From Alphaproteobacteria bacterium (GTDB taxonomy: Bacteria; Pseudomonadota; Alphaproteobacteria; Micavibrionales; UBA2020), in contig JAGLRU010000323.1 in assembly GCA_023136145.1 (NCBI GenBank), positions 1 to 10,602 on the forward strand: a stretch of DNA of 10,602 nucleotides, read 5' to 3'. The first letter of the stretch is position 1, and each line of letters opens with the position of its first letter. A program made the translations under genes and the position numbers. Of the stretch, positions 1-7,245 are shown one piece after another. Below the pieces are notes generated by a model. The model did no database searches. It was not told where the DNA came from and saw only the letters and a program-made list of their open reading frames with translations.

Positions 1-23
1 TGACGCAACTGCGTTATTGTCAT
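1..23 (-). CDS. Possible start of the gene after murB (ddl position), partial
   Basis: An ATG on the minus strand, 18 bases after the murB stop, opens a reading frame that stays open to the window edge. Only seven codons are visible (M-T-I-T-Q-L-R). In many alphaproteobacteria the gene after murB is ddl, D-alanine-D-alanine ligase, followed by ftsQ, ftsA and ftsZ, so this is a candidate ddl start by position alone. No clear Shine-Dalgarno sequence precedes the ATG, and seven residues are too few to identify a family. The true start could lie outside the window. Confidence 0.25.
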
Positions 24-41
24 CCAAACAGAGTACGAAGA

Positions 42-1031
42 CTAGGACAGTCCCTTCTCTTTTATCCATTCCAGAATATCAGTGTCCTTTTCAAGCGGGA
101 TTCCAATACGCCTGATTTCCCACCGTAACATTACCTTACTCTTCTCATAAACTCTCCGCCGCACTTCCTCGCCAAGCCGCTCCAGATCGGCCGCCGATGC
201 GGAGCCGTTGTTCAGCATAAAGCTGGTATGTATCTCCGATATTTGCGCTCCTCCGACTTTGAGACCACGACATCCAGCTTCATCAATAAGCTGCCATGCT
301 TTCAGACCCTCTGGATTGGCGAAAGTGGAACCGCTAGTTTTTGATTTAATCGGCTGAGTTTCAGAGCGTTTAACCTTGATCTCAGTCATCCTGTCTTTTA
401 TGGCAGAGTATTCCCCGGCAGTACCCTTCAGTGTACAACCGAGAAAAATAACATCATCCGGCAAGCCATTATGACGATAGCTCATATCCATTTCAGAAGG
501 TGTCATCTGCCGTACACTACCATACCGAAAAAGAACTTCGGCAGTGACCAGCGCATCCATAGTTTCCCTACCATAAGCTCCAGCATTCATACGAAGTGCA
601 CCACCAGCAGTACCTGGAATACCGCTCAGAAATTCCAGCCCCGTGATGGACTCTTTCAGACAGGCAAGTGCCACATTCATAACAAGCGCGGCAGCACCAA
701 CGCGAATCTCCACACCATCCATACGTATTTCGTTGAATTCACCACCCATACGGATCACTACACCCGGAATACCACCATCTCTTATAATCAGGTTGGAAGC
801 TGCCCCTATAATAGTGATAGGAATGGTTTTAGGGCAATTTTTAACAAAGTCGATCAAATCCTGACGATCAGCAGGTCTAAACAATATCTCTGCCGCCCCT
901 CCAACACCGAACCATGTCCTGTGTCCCAAAGGAGCGTTAGGCGTAAGACGTCCACGAACATCAGGAAGCTTTTCCAGCAGCGTATCGCTAAAACATTGAA
1001 AAGGAACATCTTTTTTACATGATGGGGTCAT
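42..1031 (-). CDS. murB: UDP-N-acetylenolpyruvoylglucosamine reductase MurB
   Basis: MurB is the cytoplasmic FAD- and NADPH-dependent enzyme that reduces UDP-GlcNAc-enolpyruvate to UDP-MurNAc, completing the second committed step of peptidoglycan synthesis. The 329-residue protein shows the FAD-binding part near residues 41-96 (GVGGAAE at 42-48, GAASNLIIRDGG at 76-87) and the loop SGIPGTAGGALRMNAGAYG at 136-154. It also has YRHNGL at 185-190, whose Arg186 matches the family's active-site arginine. GSTF at 234-237 supplies the proton-donor Ser235, and Glu305 near the C-terminus matches the catalytic glutamate. The compact form without an extra Tyr-loop insertion fits the alphaproteobacterial type. 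The start ATG overlaps the murC stop as ATGA and has no strong ribosome-binding site of its own, so translation is probably coupled to murC. The second Gly of the usual GxGSN motif is Ala78. The stop is TAG. Confidence 0.97.
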   Translation of the reverse strand: MTPSCKKDVPFQCFSDTLLEKLPDVRGRLTPNAPLGHRTWFGVGGAAEILFRPADRQDLIDFVKNCPKTIPITIIGAASNLIIRDGGIPGVVIRMGGEFNEIRMDGVEIRVGAAALVMNVALACLKESITGLEFLSGIPGTAGGALRMNAGAYGRETMDALVTAEVLFRYGSVRQMTPSEMDMSYRHNGLPDDVIFLGCTLKGTAGEYSAIKDRMTEIKVKRSETQPIKSKTSGSTFANPEGLKAWQLIDEAGCRGLKVGGAQISEIHTSFMLNNGSASAADLERLGEEVRRRVYEKSKVMLRWEIRRIGIPLEKDTDILEWIKEKGLS

Positions 1032-2491
1032 CTTGCGCCACTAACTGCTTTTTTTTTCACTGACAGCTTTTCCAACTCTTTTGGCAAATCCTGCGCCCAA
1101 TTGGTGATACTTCCCGCACCGAGACAAATAACAAAATCTCCAGCGTGAGCGATCTCATAAACCAGCGCAGCCAATTCCTGCGGCGAGCCAAGAATATGAA
1201 CTTTATCCTTGCCCTGCTTCCTGATACCGCTAACCAGCGCATCACGATCAGCTCCTGCAACAGGTTCCTCACCAGCGGAATAAACATCCGCGACAATCAC
1301 TTCGTCAGCATCTTCAAAGCAGGTACAAAATTCCTCAAATAAGCTGGAAAGTCTGCTGTAGCGATGCGGCTGCACGACCGCGATAACGCGCCCTCCCTCT
1401 CTACCGATAAGAGCATCACGCCCTGCTTTAAGGGTGGCGGCGATCTCCACCGGATGGTGACCATAGTCATCAATGACAGTGATATTATTTACGATGCCAG
1501 TCGTGGTAAAGCGTCGCTTAACACCAGAGAATCTGGATATGGCTTCTGCGATCTTCTCCGCCTTGATCCCTAGTTCATGTCCGACCGCAAAAGTTGTCAG
1601 CGCATTGAGGATATTGTGCTCCCCGAACATTGGAAGTTTCACGTTTTCAATTTTTGCTGGAAAACTGGAGAGCACGGGTTTGAATAAAACATCACAGACA
1701 ATGCCGTCTGGCGTTGTAACTACATTGGCAGCGCTGACATCCGCCTCCTTACTGAAACCGTATGTGATGGTCTTGCGTTGAAATTGCGGAATCAGCTCAG
1801 CCACAACAGGATGATCGATGCAAGCGACAACGAAACCATAGAACGGCAAGTTGTGAGCGTAAGCAACAAATGCCTCCTTCAAATTATCAAAGGAGCCATA
1901 GTAATCCAGATGCTCAGGATCAATGCTGGTGATAATCGAAGCCACCGAAGGCAACTTGGAGAAGGTACCGTCCGATTCATCCGATTCAACAACCATCCAG
2001 TCACTGGTACCCATACGAGTGTTGGTACCATAGGCGTTAATGATGCCACCGTTAATAACCGTCGGGTCAAGACCGGTTTTTTCCAGCACATGACCTATCA
2101 TGGATGTTACTGTAGTTTTTCCGTGAGTTCCTGAAACGTTAATGCACCATTTGGAGCGCATCATTTCAGCAAGCAACTCCACACGCGGAATGATAGGAAT
2201 GTCGTTTTTCCGAGCGGCGGAGATTTCCAAATTATCCCCCTTGATGGCAGTGGATTTAACAACAACAGAACACAGATTCTTTTCTTCATCATAAATGTTG
2301 TCAGCGATATGACCAATCATCACACGCACACCCAGCGCACGCAAACGCAGCACATTGGCACTTTCCGCTTGATCGGAGCCTTGCACCCTATAGTCACGAT
2401 TATGCAAAACTTCAGCGTATCCACTCATGCCTATACCGCCGATACCGATAATATGTACAGTGCCTATATTAAAAGGGAAAGCTTGTTTCAT
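1028..2491 (-). CDS. murC: UDP-N-acetylmuramate--L-alanine ligase MurC
   Basis: MurC is the cytoplasmic ATP-dependent ligase that joins L-alanine to UDP-MurNAc, the first amino acid of the stem peptide. The 487-residue protein has the three Mur ligase domains in order. The N-terminal UDP-binding Rossmann domain carries GIGGIGMSG at 16-24. The central ATPase domain carries the P-loop GTHGKTT at 121-127, ESDESDGTF near 169-177 and EHNILNA at 291-297. The C-terminal domain carries GVKRRF at 323-328, DDYGHHP at 341-347 and a later QPHRYSR segment. GTHGKTT and DDYGHHP are typical of MurC and separate it from MurD, MurE and MurF. The start overlaps the murG stop as ATGA and has its own AAGGAA ribosome-binding site. 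The 3' end contains a run of nine A residues coding KKK just before the overlap with murB. Length is normal for the family. Confidence 0.98.
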   Translation of the reverse strand: MKQAFPFNIGTVHIIGIGGIGMSGYAEVLHNRDYRVQGSDQAESANVLRLRALGVRVMIGHIADNIYDEEKNLCSVVVKSTAIKGDNLEISAARKNDIPIIPRVELLAEMMRSKWCINVSGTHGKTTVTSMIGHVLEKTGLDPTVINGGIINAYGTNTRMGTSDWMVVESDESDGTFSKLPSVASIITSIDPEHLDYYGSFDNLKEAFVAYAHNLPFYGFVVACIDHPVVAELIPQFQRKTITYGFSKEADVSAANVVTTPDGIVCDVLFKPVLSSFPAKIENVKLPMFGEHNILNALTTFAVGHELGIKAEKIAEAISRFSGVKRRFTTTGIVNNITVIDDYGHHPVEIAATLKAGRDALIGREGGRVIAVVQPHRYSRLSSLFEEFCTCFEDADEVIVADVYSAGEEPVAGADRDALVSGIRKQGKDKVHILGSPQELAALVYEIAHAGDFVICLGAGSITNWAQDLPKELEKLSVKKKAVSGAR

Positions 2492-3588
2492 GTTTTATTC
2501 CTTCTGAACCTTTTTTCCACCAAATCTGCCAGATTTATTACTGCTTCCGGCTGGCCGCAGGATTTCGCCGCCTGTGCTGCATTCTCCAATATGGACGGGT
2601 TTTTGGCAAGATGCTCAATACGATCCGCAAGCTTTTCTGCGGTAAATTGATCCTGCATCATCACCCATCCCCCATTTTTTCCGGCGATCAGATTGGCATT
2701 ATGTTTCTGCTGCTGATCCGCATGTCCGGGATAGGGCACAAAAATCGCCGGACGACCTGCTACAGCAATTTCCGCCACAGTAGAAGCACCAGAACGCCCT
2801 ATAAACAAATGACAAGCCGACAACCTATCCGGCATATCATCGAAAAAAGCTTTAATTTCAGCCTTAACTCCCGCCAACTTATACTTTTCCTTCGTGGATA
2901 TTATATCACTCTCACGACATTGCTGCACGATATGCAAACGGTTTTTAAGGTCTTCCGGCAAACGACAAACAGCTTCCGGCACAATATCACTGAAAACCTT
3001 TGCCGCCTGACTGCCTCCGGTAATAAATATTTCAAAAGTTTCCGCAAAAGCCGGATACGGAATATCCCTCACGGCGCAAATACCTGCACGCACTGGATTG
3101 CCAGTCACAACAACCTTTCCCTGATTGGCAGGCTTAATACCAAGAGTTTCCGGCAGAGATGCCGCAATCGCACCCGCACTGCCAGCAAGCCAAAGGTTAG
3201 CCTTACCGAGTATAGCATTCTGTTCATGGAGGAGAGTCGGGATATACATCCTCTGTCCGGCAAAAACGGTTGGAAATGACGGATACCCACCGAAGCCGAC
3301 GATAACTTTCGGCTTGTATTTTACGAGAAGAACCGCCGCCTGCAGAATGCCGATACCCATATTAACAACCGCACTAATCTTGCTGATAATACCGGGTTTC
3401 AGGGTGGCGGCTCGCACGCACTCAATCTGCACTTCTTCGCCAAGTTTCCGAAAAGCCTGTCCGCGCTTGTCGGTGATAATAATGATCCTATACCCTCGGT
3501 TGAGAAGTTCCTGCGCCAGAGCTTCCGCCGGATACAGATGTCCGCCAGTTCCACCTGCCGCTAAGACAATCGTTTTATGCTGAGTCAT
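2488..3588 (-). CDS. murG: Lipid II synthase: UDP-GlcNAc transferase MurG
   Basis: MurG is the peripheral inner-membrane glycosyltransferase (family GT28) that transfers GlcNAc from UDP-GlcNAc to lipid I, making lipid II on the cytoplasmic face. The 366-residue protein has the N-terminal glycine-rich loop GGTGGH at 12-17, then VGFGGYPSFPT and LLHEQNAILGKAN, all typical of the acceptor half. The C-terminal donor-binding half has FITGGSQAA, GRSGASTVAEIAVAGRPAI and PYPGHADQQQKHNA, matching the UDP-GlcNAc site of MurG. The start follows ftsW by 31 bases and has the strongest Shine-Dalgarno sequence in the window, which suggests independent initiation rather than coupling. The stop overlaps the start of murC. 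Length and motif set are normal for the family. Confidence 0.98.
   Translation of the reverse strand: MTQHKTIVLAAGGTGGHLYPAEALAQELLNRGYRIIIITDKRGQAFRKLGEEVQIECVRAATLKPGIISKISAVVNMGIGILQAAVLLVKYKPKVIVGFGGYPSFPTVFAGQRMYIPTLLHEQNAILGKANLWLAGSAGAIAASLPETLGIKPANQGKVVVTGNPVRAGICAVRDIPYPAFAETFEIFITGGSQAAKVFSDIVPEAVCRLPEDLKNRLHIVQQCRESDIISTKEKYKLAGVKAEIKAFFDDMPDRLSACHLFIGRSGASTVAEIAVAGRPAIFVPYPGHADQQQKHNANLIAGKNGGWVMMQDQFTAEKLADRIEHLAKNPSILENAAQAAKSCGQPEAVINLADLVEKRFRRNKT
2498..2503 (-). promoter_or_regulatory. Ribosome-binding site of murC
   Basis: AAGGAA sits six bases before the murC ATG, inside the last codons of murG. Together with the ATGA overlap it supports the start at 2491. Confidence 0.75.
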
Positions 3589-3595
3589 AATCGTT

Positions 3596-3601
3596 CTCCT
3601 T
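3596..3601 (-). promoter_or_regulatory. Ribosome-binding site of murG
   Basis: AAGGAG lies seven bases before the murG ATG, in the 31-base gap after ftsW. It is the best match to the anti-Shine-Dalgarno sequence seen at any junction here and fixes the murG start at 3588. Confidence 0.85.
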
Positions 3602-3619
3602 TTTCATCAACCACTTTTA

Positions 3620-4738
3620 TCAAGCTCTCACCGACTTTTGTTTGCGAGTAAGAGCAAGCAACATCCCCATGCCAACCCCCATCGCCAGCAGTGATGACCC
3701 TCCATAACTGATAAATGGTAGCGTCATTCCCTTAGCCGGAAGCAGTTGCAGCGATGATCCCATGTGAATCAAGCTTTGCAAACCAAACTGCACAAGAAGC
3801 CCGGAGGCACCGAGGATAATAAACAAGTCCTCGCTTCGATAGATGCGGATTATACTGCGAATAATGATAAAACAAAAAAGAAAGACAAGGGCAAGCACAA
3901 ACAGCATACCGAATTCTTCCCCTGCCACAGCGAAAATAAAATCTGCGTGAGCGTCTGGCAATGTCATCTTGACCTGTCCTTGACCCGGCCCAGTGCCAAA
4001 AAATCCACCATTGCCGAAGGCATCCAGCGATTTCTGCACCTGATAGTTTTCACTAGTGGCAGGATTGAGAAAACCCTTCACGCGAACCGCAACGTGCGGG
4101 AAAAATGTGTAGGCACCGAAAAATCCCAAAACACCCAACCCAAGCAGCAAGAAAATCAAGATCATCGGCACGCCCGACAGAAACAACTGCGCTCCCCAGA
4201 TACAGGAAATCAAGACGGACATACCAAAATCCGGCTGCAAAAGCAGCAAACATAAAATAACCAGATAGAGACCGAAAGCCATCTGATGACCTGGAAACTT
4301 CTCCTTATTCCCATGACGCGCCATCAGCCACGCGCTGGTAACAGCAAAAGCAGGCTTAACAAACTCGGAAGGCTGAAGAGAAAATCCCATAAAGGAAATC
4401 CAGCGCGTCGCACCTTTTATAGATGCGCCAAATAAAACGGTTATCGCCAGAAGAACCATAGAAGCGACAAGTATAACAAAAGCAGTACGCCATACAGCCT
4501 TACGTCCCATCAGTGAAAAACTGAACATCATAGCAACAGAAAGAGCAAAAAAGACAAACTGACGGGTGACGAAGTAAAATGGAGGCAGCCCAATCCTTTC
4601 CGCAACAGACGGTGAAGCAGCTGTTACCAACATGATGCCAATAACAGCCAAAACCACCAATGCAATCAACGTTAAACGGTCAGCAGACCACCACCATGAA
4701 TTAAGAACTGACTTATCGGTGCGTGCCATCGCCTTCAT
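3620..4738 (-). CDS. ftsW: Septal peptidoglycan glycosyltransferase FtsW (SEDS family)
   Basis: FtsW is the polytopic inner-membrane SEDS protein that polymerises lipid II into septal glycan strands together with the transpeptidase FtsI. The 372-residue protein is strongly hydrophobic, with about ten predicted membrane segments (the first near 22-40). It carries KGATRWISF and LQPSEFVKPA near 108-130, and LPDAHADFIFA at 260-270 with Asp266 in the position of the SEDS catalytic aspartate. LLPAKGMTLPFISYGGSS at 332-349 is the FtsW/RodA signature. FtsW rather than RodA is favoured by its place between murD and murG. The N-terminal WWW followed by AASPSVAERIG is typical of alphaproteobacterial FtsW. 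The start forms an ATGA overlap with the murD stop. A second in-frame ATG three codons later is possible, but the overlap favours the first. No convincing ribosome-binding site is seen, so coupling to murD is likely. Confidence 0.96.
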   Translation of the reverse strand: MKAMARTDKSVLNSWWWSADRLTLIALVVLAVIGIMLVTAASPSVAERIGLPPFYFVTRQFVFFALSVAMMFSFSLMGRKAVWRTAFVILVASMVLLAITVLFGASIKGATRWISFMGFSLQPSEFVKPAFAVTSAWLMARHGNKEKFPGHQMAFGLYLVILCLLLLQPDFGMSVLISCIWGAQLFLSGVPMILIFLLLGLGVLGFFGAYTFFPHVAVRVKGFLNPATSENYQVQKSLDAFGNGGFFGTGPGQGQVKMTLPDAHADFIFAVAGEEFGMLFVLALVFLFCFIIIRSIIRIYRSEDLFIILGASGLLVQFGLQSLIHMGSSLQLLPAKGMTLPFISYGGSSLLAMGVGMGMLLALTRKQKSVRA

Positions 4739-6129
4739 ATTCGGATAGTCTGCTCTCCGGAAACAATGTCCCTAACAAGATTAACGAATGCATCTCCGCG
4801 CTGCTCGAAATTTTTAAACTGGTCAAAGCTGGCGCAGGCGGGAGAAAACAGCACAACTGCATTTTGAAGTTTTTCCTTCTCCGCAATAACAGCAGCAGCA
4901 ACCGATGCTTGGTCTATGGTATCGGATAAAGTGAACGGAACCTTTAAGGTTTCAAGCCACATTGCCATTTTTTTCTGTGCCTCGCCAATCAGAAAAACGT
5001 GGCGGACATGGCCAATGTATTTTTCGCAGTCTGCATAACCGCCATCCTTCGGCTTTCCGCCAGCGATCCAGTAAACAGGGTTGTATGTACGGAGCGCAAC
5101 TCCCGCCGCCTGATCGTTTGTCGCTTTACTATCGTTGATATAGGTAACGCCGTTATGAACGGCAACGATGTTCTGACGGTGCGCCAGTCCGGGAAAGCTC
5201 CCAAGCCCACGGACGATGTCCGAAACAGAAACTCCGTTCAATCTGCAAGCCGCATAAGCTATCGCTGCATTCTGCCAGTTATGCTGTCCGGGGAGTGTCT
5301 TACAGGGCTTCAAGTCAAGAGTTTCCACGCCGTCATGGAAAAGAATACCTTCTTCCGTAACGCTGACACCCTCCGAAAGCTTTGTCTCGCAGGATACGGG
5401 GATGACCTTCCTCCTGCCAGATTTCACCAAACGCTCATATATTCCAAGAGACTCCTTATCATCAATACCGATAACGGCAGACCCTCCTCTTCTGAAAATC
5501 CTCTCCTTGACGGCAACATACCCCTCCATCCCACCGTGACGATCCAGATGGTCAGGGCTGAGGTTAATAAGAACGGAGATTTCCGGCGCATATTTCCTAC
5601 ACAAGTCTAGCTGATAGGAAGAAAGCTCGAATACATACGTCGCCTGATCGGACAATTGCGGCAAGGACAGCGCGGCTTCACCGATATTGCCACCAACAGC
5701 AGATTCTACACCTGCCGTTTTCAGGATATGCCCTATCAATGCCGTTGTGGTCGATTTGCCATTAGTACCGGTGACACCGATAGTTCTAACCGCAGGATGA
5801 GCGCGATGAAAAAGCTCTATGTCGCAAACGATGTCAAGACCGGCTTCTTGCGCACGCAAAACCGCCGGATGTGGCTTCGGATATGTAAGCGGAACGCCGG
5901 GGGCAAGACAAAGCAAAGAAAAACGGGAGAAATCCGCACTAGTCAGGTCCTCCACATTAGCACCTTTTTTAACAGCTTCCGTCATAGCTGCTGGATTATC
6001 GTCCCAAAGAACAGTTCCAATTCCAGCAGCCTCACAAGCAGCATGGGCATGTATCCCACTCTTGCCAAGGCCGATAATAGCGACAGGTTTGTCCATAAAT
6101 TGCGATTTAAGCGGTTTAAGATCGATCAT
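4735..6129 (-). CDS. murD: UDP-MurNAc-L-alanine--D-glutamate ligase MurD
   Basis: MurD is the cytoplasmic ATP-dependent ligase that adds D-glutamate to UDP-MurNAc-L-Ala. The 464-residue protein has an N-terminal Rossmann domain with IIGLGKSG at 18-25. The ATPase domain has the P-loop GVTGTNGKST at 118-127, ELSSYQLD at 168-175, and NLSPDHLDRHG at 189-199 followed by Lys208, the position of the carbamylated lysine in the family. GQHNWQNA spans 281-288. The C-terminal domain has FPGLAHRQ at 312-319, NDSKATN at 332-338, GGKPKDGGY at 357-365 and a closing SPACASFDQFKNFEQRG segment. These motifs are specific to MurD among the Mur ligases. The start lies three bases after the mraY stop, with a GAGG ribosome-binding site overlapping that stop. 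The stop overlaps the ftsW start. Length is normal. Confidence 0.98.
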   Translation of the reverse strand: MIDLKPLKSQFMDKPVAIIGLGKSGIHAHAACEAAGIGTVLWDDNPAAMTEAVKKGANVEDLTSADFSRFSLLCLAPGVPLTYPKPHPAVLRAQEAGLDIVCDIELFHRAHPAVRTIGVTGTNGKSTTTALIGHILKTAGVESAVGGNIGEAALSLPQLSDQATYVFELSSYQLDLCRKYAPEISVLINLSPDHLDRHGGMEGYVAVKERIFRRGGSAVIGIDDKESLGIYERLVKSGRRKVIPVSCETKLSEGVSVTEEGILFHDGVETLDLKPCKTLPGQHNWQNAAIAYAACRLNGVSVSDIVRGLGSFPGLAHRQNIVAVHNGVTYINDSKATNDQAAGVALRTYNPVYWIAGGKPKDGGYADCEKYIGHVRHVFLIGEAQKKMAMWLETLKVPFTLSDTIDQASVAAAVIAEKEKLQNAVVLFSPACASFDQFKNFEQRGDAFVNLVRDIVSGEQTIRI

Positions 6130-6132
6130 TTT

Positions 6133-7218
6133 TTACCTCAGCTTAAGTGTTGAAAGGCCGATAAGTGCCAGAATAATCGCAATAATCCAAAAACGGATTA
6201 CAACGGTCGTTTCAGCCCATCCCAATTTTTCAAAGTGGTGGTGGATGGGTGCCATACGAAATACGCGCTTGCCTCTAGTCTTGAAAGAAACAACCTGAAT
6301 AATAACAGACAAAGTCTCTATAACAAACAATCCGCCGATAATGGCGAGCACAATTTCATGCTTGGTGATAACACTGATCGTTCCAAGAGCACCGCCTAGA
6401 GCAAGAGAGCCGGTATCACCCATAAACACTTCAGCAGGCGGCGCATTATACCAGAGAAACCCTAGACCCGCCCCCACCAAAGCACCACAAAAAACAGCCA
6501 GTTCCCCCGCCCCCGGCACGTTATGTATCTGAAGATAATTCGCAAAAATCACGTTTCCAACAAGATAGGAGATAATACCGAAGCAAGCAGCTGCGATCAT
6601 AACAGAGCCGATAGCAAGTCCGTCAAGTCCGTCCGTAAGATTCACTGCGTTGGCCGAACCAGCGATGACCAGAACACCAAACGGAGCAAAGAACCATCCA
6701 AGATCGAACAGGACATTCTTAAAAAAAGGCACGGCAAGGCCGGTATCAAGAGGCGCGGCGGTCAGACACATAACAGCTATAACGGCAACCAGTGCAATAG
6801 CGCATTCCAACAACAGGCGCATCTTACCAGGAAGACCTTTATGACTGCTTCTTGTCAGCTTGACATAGTCATCACAGAAACCAACCGCACCGCAACCCAA
6901 AAACACCCAAAGCACAAGCCACATATATGGATCGTGAATATCCACCCACAGCAACGTCGAAAGCGTAACGGAGAAAATAATCATCAGCCCACCCATAACG
7001 GGAGTGCCCTTTTTTTTGAAATGTGTCTCCGGCCCGTCCGCACGAATTGGCTGACCACTACCCTGTTTCGACTTCAGCCAACGGATTACAGAAGGAGCGA
7101 TCAAAAAACTGATAATCATGGCAGTCATAATTGCGCCACCAGTGCGAAAAGTCAGGTATCTAAACAGGTTAAACGGCTGAAAATACTCGGCCAACGGATA
7201 AAGAAAGTTATACAGCAT
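6133..7218 (-). CDS. mraY: Phospho-MurNAc-pentapeptide translocase MraY
   Basis: MraY is the integral inner-membrane enzyme that transfers phospho-MurNAc-pentapeptide from UDP to undecaprenyl phosphate, forming lipid I. The 361-residue protein has about ten hydrophobic segments, as expected. It has GTPVMGG at 71-77 and DDYVKLTRSSHKGLPGK at 116-132, with the aspartate pair Asp116-Asp117. NAVNLTDGLDGLAIG spans 190-204. FMGDTGSLALGG at 265-276 contains Asp268, the third conserved aspartate, and MAPIHHHFEKLGW at 322-334 has the histidine triad. The N-terminus (NLFRYLTFRTGGA at 17-29) matches alphaproteobacterial MraY from the start, which supports this ATG. The ribosome-binding site is weak: CAGGG, ten bases upstream. 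Unusually, the neighbour upstream is murE with only 27 bases between, so the murF gene expected here is missing. Confidence 0.98.
   Translation of the reverse strand: MLYNFLYPLAEYFQPFNLFRYLTFRTGGAIMTAMIISFLIAPSVIRWLKSKQGSGQPIRADGPETHFKKKGTPVMGGLMIIFSVTLSTLLWVDIHDPYMWLVLWVFLGCGAVGFCDDYVKLTRSSHKGLPGKMRLLLECAIALVAVIAVMCLTAAPLDTGLAVPFFKNVLFDLGWFFAPFGVLVIAGSANAVNLTDGLDGLAIGSVMIAAACFGIISYLVGNVIFANYLQIHNVPGAGELAVFCGALVGAGLGFLWYNAPPAEVFMGDTGSLALGGALGTISVITKHEIVLAIIGGLFVIETLSVIIQVVSFKTRGKRVFRMAPIHHHFEKLGWAETTVVIRFWIIAIILALIGLSTLKLR
6136..6139 (-). promoter_or_regulatory. Ribosome-binding site of murD
   Basis: GAGG lies six bases before the murD ATG and reads through the mraY stop codon (TGAGGTAA). 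It supports the start at 6129 and close coupling to mraY. Confidence 0.75.
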
Positions 7219-7245
7219 AAAGATTTTTCCCTGAAATATTTTTCA

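Noticed and set aside
1..22. Near-palindrome around ACGCA-AC-TGCGT just after murB, considered as a terminator.
   Set aside because: The stem is only five pairs with a two-base loop and no following U-run in the transcript direction. A downstream gene appears to begin in the same stretch.
3125..3583. A 152-codon open frame on the plus strand opposite murG, and similar long plus-strand frames opposite murD, murC and ftsI.
   Set aside because: All lie wholly inside clear minus-strand genes and have no domain-like composition or motifs. None has independent support.
3589..3619. The longest intergenic gap in the window, before murG, considered as a promoter site.
   Set aside because: At 31 bases it is too short for a promoter with its own leader, shows no -35/-10 pair, and is largely explained by the murG ribosome-binding site.
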